From Clostridia bacterium (GTDB taxonomy: Bacteria; Bacillota; Clostridia; Oscillospirales; SIG627): a stretch of 64,000 nucleotides of DNA. The translations under genes and the position numbers were made by a program. Below, in pieces: positions 9,957 through 17,032 of this stretch; the stretch's first letter is position 1, and every line of letters begins with the position of its first letter. The stretch is from assembly GCA_017520825.1 (NCBI GenBank), contig JAFXEX010000010.1, forward strand, positions 38,302-102,301, given 5' to 3'. The notes under the pieces are model-generated. The model saw nothing but the letters and a program-made list of their open reading frames with translations, was not told where the DNA came from and ran no database searches.

Positions 9957-10818
9957 GGACATAGAGCGTGCTCCCTTCAGCTTCGTCTTTGAGGATAGTC
10001 CTCTTGAGCTGATAGACAGAACGGCGTGCTACGATATCGAGAGCTTTGAGTATTTTCTCAAGGTCAGAATGAAAAACGTTTCAAGCCGACCTATTGCATC
10101 GGTCAAGGTGAGAATAAGCCTCTATCAAAGCTCCAACGTGCCCTATAAGAAAATCAACTACGTCTACAAGGTAAAAGGAAACAAGAAAGCTTCCTCGGAC
10201 ATAATAGGCGAGAACGATTACATACCCCTTCCCGAAAGCTTTTATAAAAGCCTTGATTTTACCATCGTCAGCGTTACCTTTGCCGACGGAGAGACCCTTA
10301 TATTAAATCTCTCCTCGTCAAAAAAGCCCAAGCTTATTGCAGAGCAACCCAGCCATATCGTCACTGCCTGCGAGCTGATTGACGATAGCGAGAGCATAAG
10401 GGATAAGCACCCTGCAATTATTTTTCCACAGTTCGGCGAATCGGCGTGGATATGCTGTTGCTCCCATAAGAACAGAGCCGAGGCAGAGCGTTGCGAGGTG
10501 TGTACCAGAGGTCGTGACGACCTTAAGGAAGCCTTCTCCATGGAAAACCTGAACCGTGTGGCATATAACGAAGCCCACGGAGTTGCAACCATGACTCAAA
10601 GGCGTGTCAAGGGCGAGTTTCTTGACAAGCGTGAGCCAAGGGTGATTGACACCCAAAAGGAAAATCTGATTGAAGAGCAAAAGAAAAAGGTGGAAAAGAG
10701 AGAACGATATAAGGACAAGATGCGCATTCAGGCGCTTCCACGCATAGCGCTTTATTTCGTGCTTGCCTACCTTTTGTACTTTCTACTTTGCTGGATATTT
10801 GGAGTACTACCTCAATGA
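9937..10818 (+). CDS. Unrecognised protein with a zinc ribbon and a C-terminal membrane anchor
   Basis: I do not recognise this 293-residue protein. Three parts are visible. Residues about 1-150 look like a beta-rich domain, with phrases such as KVRMKNVSSRPIASVKVRI. A compact cysteine motif WICCCSHKNRAEAERCEVC near residues 169-187 resembles a double C-x(n)-C zinc ribbon of the kind found in many Clostridia membrane proteins. A charged helix rich in K and E leads to one membrane segment near the C-terminus (ALYFVLAYLLYFLLCWIF). AGGAG precedes ATG 9937, which overlaps the CPBP gene by 20 bp. The context suggests an envelope role, but no function is assigned. Confidence 0.7.
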   Translation: MKKRYYKDIERAPFSFVFEDSPLELIDRTACYDIESFEYFLKVRMKNVSSRPIASVKVRISLYQSSNVPYKKINYVYKVKGNKKASSDIIGENDYIPLPESFYKSLDFTIVSVTFADGETLILNLSSSKKPKLIAEQPSHIVTACELIDDSESIRDKHPAIIFPQFGESAWICCCSHKNRAEAERCEVCTRGRDDLKEAFSMENLNRVAYNEAHGVATMTQRRVKGEFLDKREPRVIDTQKENLIEEQKKKVEKRERYKDKMRIQALPRIALYFVLAYLLYFLLCWIFGVLPQ

Positions 10819-11291
10819 AAGAATACTTTATGAAAAAAGCCCTGCACTATGCAAGGCTTGCAGGTAAGAGGGGAGAGACCCCCGTGGGCGCAGTTATAGT
10901 CAGAAATGGCGAAATCGTATCCTGGGGCTACAACACCCGAGAAACTGCAAAAAACGCAATCCGTCACGCCGAAATAACTGCCATTGACAGAGCCTGCAAA
11001 AGACTTGGTGGCTGGCGCTTGTGGGAGTGCGAAATGTACGTCACCCTTGAGCCCTGCCCCATGTGTGCAGGCGCAATAATAAACTCTCGCATCAGAAAGG
11101 TGTACTTCGGCGCCTACGATAAAAAGGCAGGCTGTTTTGGAAGCGTTACCGATATGAACGCTCTGCCCTTCAACCATCATCCAGAGGTGGAGGGTGGCGT
11201 GATGCAGGAGGAATGCTCGGAGGTTTTAAGTGAATTTTTTAAAAAGCTACGTAAAGAAAGAAGGAAAGACGCAGATGAACAAAATAATTGA
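10815..11291 (+). CDS. tadA: tRNA-specific adenosine deaminase TadA
   Basis: TadA converts the wobble adenosine-34 of tRNA-Arg(ACG) to inosine. The 158-residue protein has the zinc/deaminase motif HAEITAI (H and catalytic E) and PCPMCAGAI (two zinc cysteines), plus the family-typical GAYDKKAGCFGS and NHHPEVEGGV. ATG 10815 overlaps the preceding stop as ATGA, so the two are likely coupled. An upstream in-frame TTG at 10788 would add nine residues unlike the family and is rejected. Confidence 0.95.
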   Translation: MKEYFMKKALHYARLAGKRGETPVGAVIVRNGEIVSWGYNTRETAKNAIRHAEITAIDRACKRLGGWRLWECEMYVTLEPCPMCAGAIINSRIRKVYFGAYDKKAGCFGSVTDMNALPFNHHPEVEGGVMQEECSEVLSEFFKKLRKERRKDADEQNN

Positions 11292-12081
11292 CTTCCATAC
11301 ACACCCCTTTATAAATGAGGGACAGAACATATGTACATATCGCAGTGACGTGGGAGTGAGCTTTGAGGACACGCCGAAGTATATGAAGGACCTTGGAGTC
11401 ACCACTGTCTGTGGCTCGATAATCAATAACTTTACTATCGAAAATATGACCTGGTCAGACGTTGAGGCTTTAAACAACGAAGCCCTGAAGCTTGCTGAAA
11501 TATGGCGTGGCTTTTACGTTCCCGGCTTTCACGTTCATCCCCACTATCTCAAGGAGTCCCTTGCCGAGATAGAACGTATGCACAAGCTTGGCGTAAATCT
11601 TATAGGTGAGCTTATCCCTTACGGCTTTGGCTGGACAGATTACGCATCCAAGGCTATGGACGAGATACTTGACCTTGCCTTGCAGTATAATATGATATTC
11701 AACTTCCATACCATGTACGAGGACACCGTTGATAAAATGGTGGAGAAGCACCCTAACAATATAATCGTTGCTGCCCACCCGGGCGAATACCCCGACTTTA
11801 TGGGACACCTTGAAAGAATGAAGAAGAGCGAAAACTATTACCTCGACCTTTCGGGCACGGGAGTTTTCAGACAGGGTATGCTTGCCTACGGAATAAAGAA
11901 GTTTGGCGCCGAGAGATTTCTCTACGGCTCGGATTTCCCCGTGTGCAATCCTGCAGTTTTCGTGGGTGGCGTAGGGCTTGACAGTCTTGTCAGCGACGCC
12001 GACAAGGAAAAGGTATTCTATACCAACGCCGACGCCCTTCTTAAAAGAACGGACAATTCATTCTATGAAAATGCAGAATAA
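11275..12081 (+). CDS. Amidohydrolase family protein (TIM-barrel metal hydrolase)
   Basis: This 268-residue protein is of the amidohydrolase-2 type. It starts with the metal motif DFHTHPF (H-x-H), followed by candidate metal or catalytic residues in GELIPYG, NFHTMYE, AAHPGEYPD and the late aspartate in LYGSDFPVC. Members of this family hydrolyse or decarboxylate small molecules; the substrate cannot be read from the sequence. ATG 11275 has AAGGAAAG upstream and overlaps tadA by 17 bp, so it is probably the last gene of the hprK-tadA transcription unit. No clear terminator follows, but the next gene has its own promoter. Confidence 0.85.
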   Translation: MNKIIDFHTHPFINEGQNICTYRSDVGVSFEDTPKYMKDLGVTTVCGSIINNFTIENMTWSDVEALNNEALKLAEIWRGFYVPGFHVHPHYLKESLAEIERMHKLGVNLIGELIPYGFGWTDYASKAMDEILDLALQYNMIFNFHTMYEDTVDKMVEKHPNNIIVAAHPGEYPDFMGHLERMKKSENYYLDLSGTGVFRQGMLAYGIKKFGAERFLYGSDFPVCNPAVFVGGVGLDSLVSDADKEKVFYTNADALLKRTDNSFYENAE

Positions 12082-12125
12082 ATTTAAAATAATTAGATAA
12101 TTAATAAAAAATTTTAGAAAAAATC

Positions 12126-12154
12126 TTTACAACTGACAGAGTTTGATATATAAT
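12126..12154 (+). promoter_or_regulatory. Promoter of the CofE-like gene
   Basis: TTTACA at 12126-12131 and TATAAT at 12149-12154 are separated by exactly 17 bp. They lie about 60 bp upstream of the start at 12214, in an AT-rich gap after the amidohydrolase gene. Confidence 0.65.
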
Positions 12155-12213
12155 ATAATGTATTTTGAATTACCGGGACAGAATCTTGGTGAAAAATGAG
12201 GAGTGTTAAAACT

Positions 12214-13407
12214 ATGAGCCGTACAATCGGTACAGTTTCACGTGGCGTTCGTGCGCCAATTATAAGAAAAGGTGACGATATAGTTAAAATCGTAACCGAA
12301 TCAGTGCTTGAAGCATCAAAGGATGCAGGCTTTGAAATTCAGAACAGAGATATTATTGCAATGACGGAGGCTATAGTTGCCCGTGCGCAGGGTAACTACG
12401 CATCGGTTGACGATATTGCCGCCGACGTTAAGGCAAAGCTTGGTGGAGAGACGGTTGGCGTTATTCTTCCCATACTCAGCCGTAACCGTTTCGCTATTTG
12501 TCTCAGAGGTATTTCTATGGGCGAAAAGAAGGTGGTCCTTCAGCTCTCATACCCCTCCGACGAGGTAGGAAACCACCTTATCAGCCTTGACGCTCTTGAC
12601 GAAAAGGGAGTAGACCCCTACCGTGACGTTCTCGACCTTAAGCGCTACCGTGAGCTTTTCGGTTATGAGAAGCACACCTTTACGGGCGTTGATTACGTAG
12701 AGTACTACGAGGGACTTATAAAGGGTTGTGGAGCAGAGGTAGAGATTATTTTTGCCAACGACCCCAGAGCAATTCTTAATTACACCAAGAACGTTATTAA
12801 CTGTGACATTCACACCCGTCAGCGTACCAAGAGAATTCTCCGTGCTGCAGGCGCAGAGAGGGTATTCGGACTTGACGAGATACTCAACGCTCCCGTAAAC
12901 GGAAGTGGATACAACGCAGACTACGGACTTCTCGGCTCCAACAAGGCGACCGAGGACCAGGTTAAGCTTTTCCCCAGAGACTGTCAGCCCGTGGTTGATG
13001 CAATTCAGAAGAATATATTTGACGCAACCGGCAAGACCGTTGAGGTGATGGTTTACGGTGACGGTGCATTCAAGGACCCCGTTGGAAAGATTTGGGAGCT
13101 TGCAGACCCCGTTGTTTCTCCTGCTTATACCTCGGGACTTGAGGGAACACCCAACGAGCTGAAGCTTAAGTACCTTGCAGATAACGAGTTCGCAGGACTT
13201 TCAGGCAACGAGCTTAAGGAAGCAATCAAGGATAAAATTAAGGCTAAGGACAGCGACCTGGTAGGAAAGATGGCAAGCGAGGGAACTACACCCCGACGCC
13301 TTACCGACCTTATCGGTTCACTTTGCGACCTGACCTCAGGCTCGGGCGACAAGGGTACGCCTATTGTTTATATTCAGGGTTACTTCGATAACTACACCAC
13401 AGAATAA
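12214..13407 (+). CDS. Coenzyme F420-0:L-glutamate ligase (CofE/FbiB-like) family protein
   Basis: The 397-residue protein resembles CofE, the GTP-dependent ligase that adds glutamates to coenzyme F420 in methanogens and actinobacteria. The N-terminal SRGVRAPIIRKGDD and DIIAMTEAIVARAQGNY fit the substrate-binding part, and VMVYGDGAFKDPVGKIWELA fits the conserved core. It is much longer than archaeal CofE (about 250 residues). Clostridia generally lack F420, so the true substrate is open; a ligase for another small molecule is possible. AGGAG at 12199-12203 supports ATG 12214 over ATG 12196. Monocistronic by its promoter and the hairpin that follows. Confidence 0.75.
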   Translation: MSRTIGTVSRGVRAPIIRKGDDIVKIVTESVLEASKDAGFEIQNRDIIAMTEAIVARAQGNYASVDDIAADVKAKLGGETVGVILPILSRNRFAICLRGISMGEKKVVLQLSYPSDEVGNHLISLDALDEKGVDPYRDVLDLKRYRELFGYEKHTFTGVDYVEYYEGLIKGCGAEVEIIFANDPRAILNYTKNVINCDIHTRQRTKRILRAAGAERVFGLDEILNAPVNGSGYNADYGLLGSNKATEDQVKLFPRDCQPVVDAIQKNIFDATGKTVEVMVYGDGAFKDPVGKIWELADPVVSPAYTSGLEGTPNELKLKYLADNEFAGLSGNELKEAIKDKIKAKDSDLVGKMASEGTTPRRLTDLIGSLCDLTSGSGDKGTPIVYIQGYFDNYTTE

Positions 13408-13462
13408 ACGGCTTCATATTTGGGCTAAAACCGAAAATGAAAATATAAATAAAGTTAAAGTA

Positions 13463-13496
13463 GTGTGTTCGCGACTGTTAGAAAGCGTGAACACAC
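13463..13496 (+). terminator. Stem-loop after the CofE-like gene
   Basis: GTGTGTTCGCG (13463-13473) pairs with CGTGAACACAC (13486-13496) in an 11-bp stem with a 12-nt loop. It is followed by TTCTTCATT rather than a clean T-run, so it may be a weak terminator or a 3' end stabiliser. Confidence 0.45.
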
Positions 13497-13525
13497 TTCT
13501 TCATTGTTACAGACCTTTCAAGGTA

Positions 13526-13634
13526 GAAAGCTTCGCTTTCTTTCATCTGTGAAAATTTCATTTTCTTCGCGTGTTGCTCGGACTGGCGTACCGTTGTACG
13601 CCTACGCCTTCGCACTACGCGATTTTATCTCCAA
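13526..13634 (-). repeat. 109-bp dispersed repeat, copy A
   Basis: Read on the minus strand, this segment aligns without gaps to 55104-55212 on the plus strand at roughly 80 percent identity. Both copies contain three small self-complementary elements in the same order: GGCGTAC-N4-GTACGCC, GAAAAT-GAA-ATTTTC and GAAAGC-GAA-GCTTTC. It sits between the convergent CofE-like and ATPase-like genes. No ORF with a ribosome binding site is evident, so this is a non-coding repeat family rather than a gene fragment. Confidence 0.75.
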
Positions 13635-13654
13635 ATCTGTGCGCCGTTTAAATG

Positions 13655-13686
13655 AAAAAGGAAACTCAAAAGAGTTTCCTTTTTTG
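13655..13686. terminator. Bidirectional terminator
   Basis: AAAAGGAAACTC (13656-13667) pairs with GAGTTTCCTTTT (13672-13683) around an AAAA loop, with T-runs possible on both strands. It lies just beyond the stop of the minus-strand ATPase-like gene and can also end plus-strand transcripts. Confidence 0.8.
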
Positions 13687-13691
13687 TTGCA

Positions 13692-15215
13692 TTATTTTTT
13701 AAATATTATTCTCATTGAATTGAGAATTGCCAGGGCAGTTATGCCCAGGTCTGCAAATATTGCAAAGGTGAGTCCTGCCACTCCGGTTACGCCAAGTATG
13801 AGAACGACAAGCTTAACTGCCAGAGCGCCAACGATATTTTCCTTTGCAGTAAGCAGAGTTTCCTCGGCAAGATTAACTGCAAGTGGCACCTTTTCAATAG
13901 CGCCGTCGGGGATTACCACGTCGCCGTCAGCGTCGCCAAGGACGATACCCACGTCGGCAAGGTCACGGAGACTTGCGTCGGCTTTTCCGTTGCCCACGTA
14001 TACCAGAGCTTCGTTCTTTTCCTGACCTTCAACCAACTGCTCGATTATACTTGCCTTGTCCTGAAGGGTGAGGGAGGGGTGAAATTCGTCAATGGCAGGA
14101 AGCACTTCGGCAATTCTTGCAGCGTCACTCATCTTGTCCTCGGTGAGCATAACGATTGACTTTACACCACCCGACTTCAGTCTGTAAAGCGCCTTGTCGG
14201 CGTTTTCCTTCACGCTTTCCTGCATAACGATATTGCCAAGGTAGGTGCTACCAAGAGCCACGTAAACTACTATAGCATCGTTGTAATGTGCCTCTGCAAA
14301 TTCAATGCCCAGCTTTTCCATCAGCTTTTCGTTGCCTACTGCAATTATCTTGCCCGTCATTGAGGCAAGGATACCGAGTCCGTCAATTTCCTGCGCCTTG
14401 GTAAGAAGGCTCTTTTCAATGGTACCCTTTGCCACCTTCCTTACGGAAAGGGCAATGGGGTCATTTGAGTTGGTCAATGCAAGGCAGGCAATTTCAAGAA
14501 GCTGTTCCTCGCCAGTCTTTTCGGGATTGATAGCCTTGATGACAAGCGTGTTGTCTGTGAGAACGCCCGATTTTTCAAGAACTACGGTGTCGCATCTTGA
14601 CAGACTCTCCATAAAGCAGGCGCCGTTAACGGCAATTCCACTTTTTTTAGCCTTGCCGATACCCGAAGCAAAAGCAAGGGGCACCGAAACGGTAAGCGCA
14701 GAGGGGTAGGAGATAGCAAGGCAGATGATACTGCGATGAATTGCCTCTCTCCAGGCAGAAATATCAACTATTAATCCAATGACAAGCACCAAAGCCGAAA
14801 GGACTAAAAGGGCAGGGGTAAAGATTTTTGAAAGCCTTACAACGAAGCCCTCAATTTTCGCTTTGCTCTCCTGTGAGGGAACGCCACTTGTGGCAGTTAC
14901 CTTTTTGATAGCCCAATTCTTGAATATATCACTAAGCCTTATAAGAAGAATTACAACCACGGCGTCAAAATACTTGCCGATAATAAAGGCGAGCAGAGTG
15001 ATAACCGTAATCTGCAAATTATTGTTCTTTAGCTTAATGCGTTTATTCATTATATCCTCTGTCAGCGCCTTGAAAATTTCAAAGCCCGAAAGAGCAAAGG
15101 GGATAAGGTAGAGCAAAAAATTCAAGAAGCCCTTTGCCGGAATAATCGCCACTACTATAAGCAGAGCAAACAGAACGGCAATGGTGGTCAGTTCTTTTTT
15201 TACTTCCTTAGTCAT
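13692..15215 (-). CDS. P-type-ATPase-like pseudoenzyme (heavy-metal ATPase scaffold)
   Basis: The 507-residue protein keeps the fold order of P1B heavy-metal ATPases: N-terminal membrane helices, a helix pair around residues 130-200, a P/N-domain, and the last two helices with the family-typical FADLGITALAILNSMR. Every motif needed for transport is changed. The actuator domain with its TGE loop is missing (residues 106-122 bridge the gap). The ion-site CPC reads YPS (170-172). The phosphorylated DKTGT reads EKSGV (E214). The HP motif of the nucleotide domain reads DP (252-253). MLTGD reads MLTED, and GDGxND reads GNGKAD (408-413). The ORF itself is undamaged. It starts 3 bp after gpmI and is surely cotranscribed with it. 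Known families would call it a cation ATPase; I infer a non-transporting, repurposed protein. Confidence 0.85.
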   Translation of the reverse strand: MTKEVKKELTTIAVLFALLIVVAIIPAKGFLNFLLYLIPFALSGFEIFKALTEDIMNKRIKLKNNNLQITVITLLAFIIGKYFDAVVVILLIRLSDIFKNWAIKKVTATSGVPSQESKAKIEGFVVRLSKIFTPALLVLSALVLVIGLIVDISAWREAIHRSIICLAISYPSALTVSVPLAFASGIGKAKKSGIAVNGACFMESLSRCDTVVLEKSGVLTDNTLVIKAINPEKTGEEQLLEIACLALTNSNDPIALSVRKVAKGTIEKSLLTKAQEIDGLGILASMTGKIIAVGNEKLMEKLGIEFAEAHYNDAIVVYVALGSTYLGNIVMQESVKENADKALYRLKSGGVKSIVMLTEDKMSDAARIAEVLPAIDEFHPSLTLQDKASIIEQLVEGQEKNEALVYVGNGKADASLRDLADVGIVLGDADGDVVIPDGAIEKVPLAVNLAEETLLTAKENIVGALAVKLVVLILGVTGVAGLTFAIFADLGITALAILNSMRIIFKK

Positions 15216-15218
15216 AGC

Positions 15219-16862
15219 TTAGTCCTTAACCTTTATCATACTGCTATCCCACTTTTCGGGAGCCTCGTAGCCGAGAAGGTTTGCAACGGTTGCAGCAATG
15301 TTGGAAAGTCCCCAGTTGCCTTCAAGCACCTCATATTTGTCGGCGCCGGTGTTATCGTAGAATATAAAGGGAACGGGGTTGAGTGTGTGGCTTGTCTTTG
15401 CCTTGGGAAGTCCGGTCTCCTTGTCAATGGCAAAGCCACCGGTTTTCTTGTCCTTTTCAAGACATTCGTCAGCGTTGCCGTGGTCTGCAGTGAAGAGCAC
15501 GGTCGTACCAAGCTTGTCTGCAGTCTTGAGAATTCTTCCGATACAAAGGTCAAGGGCTTCCATAGAAACTATAGTGGCTTCAAGGCTTCCCGTGTGACCT
15601 ACCATATCTCCGTTGGGGAAATTAACTCTTATAAATTCGTACTTTCCACTTTCCATAGCCTCGATGAGAGTGTCTGTGATTTCAGCGCACTTCATCCAGG
15701 GTCTCTGCTCAAAGGGAACTACGTCGGAGGGGATTTCAATATAGGTTTCGGTTTCCTCATCGTACTTGCCCGACTTGTTTCCATTCCAGAAATAAGTTAC
15801 GTGACCGTATTTCTGAGTTTCGGAAAGAGCAAGCTGAGTTACCTTTTCTCCTGCAAGGTACTCACCCAGGGTATCGGTAATTTCGGGAGGTGATACAAGG
15901 TACCTTGAAGGAATATGAAGGTCTCCGTCATACTCAAGCATACCTGCATAGACTGTCTTGGGGAAGCGTACTCTGTCAAATTTATCAAAGCTCTCTTCCT
16001 CAAAGGCGCGTGAAATTTCAATGGAACGGTCACCTCTGAAGTTGAAGAACACAACGCTGTCGCCGTCGTTTATAGTGCCAACGGGGGCGCCGTTTTCAGC
16101 AATAACGAAGCCGGGGAGGTCCTGGTCAACGAAGCCACCCTCTGCTCTGTAGGTTTCGATAGCACACTTAGCGCAAGCGAACTGTCTGCCCTCGCCGAGA
16201 ACGTGAATGTCCCAGCCTCTCTTTACCATATCCCAGTTTGCTTCGTAACGGTCCATGGTAATATTCATTCTTCCACCACCCGATGCAATTCTTGCATCAA
16301 AGGAAGCGTCGTTGAGAGATGCGAGGAATTCCTCAAAGGGAACCACGTATTCAAGCGCCGAGGTTTCACCTACGTCACGTCCGTCGAGAAGCACGTGTAC
16401 TCTTACCTTGGCAATTCCGTCAGCCTTTGCCTGTTCCACAAGGGCTTTAAGGTGGTCTATGTGAGAGTGTACGTTACCGTCTGAGAAAAGACCGATAAAG
16501 TGAAGGACGGAGGAATTGTCCTTGCAGTTTGAGGTAAGTGTCTGCCAGGTCTCGGAGGCAAAAATCTTTCCCGACTCAATAGAGGAGGAAACAAGCTTTG
16601 CGCCCTGAGCGTATACCTGTCCTGCGCCTATGGCGTTGTGACCTACCTCGGAGTTACCCATATCGTCGTCAGAGGGAAGTCCTACGGCAGTGCCGTGCGC
16701 CTTGAGAGAAAGGGTAGGGTAGTTTTTCATAAGCATATCAAGGTTTGGAGTTCTCGCCTGATATACTGCGTTGCCTTCATTTTCCTTGCCCAAGCCTACG
16801 CCGTCCATAACGATGAGCGTAAGGGGGCCCTTTGCAATTCTTGAATTGAGTTTTTTCAGCAT
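15219..16862 (-). CDS. gpmI: 2,3-bisphosphoglycerate-independent phosphoglycerate mutase
   Basis: GpmI interconverts 3- and 2-phosphoglycerate in glycolysis using two manganese ions and a phosphoserine. The 547-residue protein shows the first metal aspartate in LTLIVMDGVGLG (D20), the catalytic serine in DDDMGNSEVGHNAIGAG (S71), HLLDGRDVGETSA-type substrate residues (here VLLDGRDVGETSA) and the late metal motif FTADHGNADE. AGGAG lies just upstream of ATG 16862 on the minus strand. The ATPase-like gene follows at 3 bp. Its promoter overlaps that of the divergent ABC operon. Confidence 0.96.
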   Translation of the reverse strand: MLKKLNSRIAKGPLTLIVMDGVGLGKENEGNAVYQARTPNLDMLMKNYPTLSLKAHGTAVGLPSDDDMGNSEVGHNAIGAGQVYAQGAKLVSSSIESGKIFASETWQTLTSNCKDNSSVLHFIGLFSDGNVHSHIDHLKALVEQAKADGIAKVRVHVLLDGRDVGETSALEYVVPFEEFLASLNDASFDARIASGGGRMNITMDRYEANWDMVKRGWDIHVLGEGRQFACAKCAIETYRAEGGFVDQDLPGFVIAENGAPVGTINDGDSVVFFNFRGDRSIEISRAFEEESFDKFDRVRFPKTVYAGMLEYDGDLHIPSRYLVSPPEITDTLGEYLAGEKVTQLALSETQKYGHVTYFWNGNKSGKYDEETETYIEIPSDVVPFEQRPWMKCAEITDTLIEAMESGKYEFIRVNFPNGDMVGHTGSLEATIVSMEALDLCIGRILKTADKLGTTVLFTADHGNADECLEKDKKTGGFAIDKETGLPKAKTSHTLNPVPFIFYDNTGADKYEVLEGNWGLSNIAATVANLLGYEAPEKWDSSMIKVKD

Positions 16863-16938
16863 ATTTATATCTCCTTTATATTGACTACCTTACAGTTTAA
16901 CATATTTAAAATAAAAAAACAAGACTTAAAAAATATTT

Positions 16939-16967
16939 TCTATAAAATGGTTGATTTTACTTGACAA
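16939..16967 (-). promoter_or_regulatory. Promoter of the gpmI operon
   Basis: On the minus strand TTGTCA (16967-16962) and TATAGA (16944-16939) are 17 bp apart, about 77 bp upstream of the gpmI start. The -35 box occupies nearly the same bases as the plus-strand -35 at 16961-16966. Confidence 0.5.
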
Positions 16968-16989
16968 ATACAGAATGTGTGTTTATTAT
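16961..16989 (+). promoter_or_regulatory. Promoter of the ABC-DUF1854-ABC operon
   Basis: Consensus TTGACA (16961-16966), a 17-bp spacer and TATTAT (16984-16989) lie 44 bp upstream of the first ABC gene. Confidence 0.7.
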
Positions 16990-17032
16990 ATTTGTAAGTA
17001 AGTGACTCCGTTTTGCTTGACAGGAGAAGGTT

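Noticed and set aside
13692..15215. Calling the ATPase-like gene a functional heavy-metal exporter or a pseudogene.
   Set aside because: All recognised catalytic motifs are altered, which rules out a normal pump, while the uninterrupted frame and operon position argue against a plain pseudogene.
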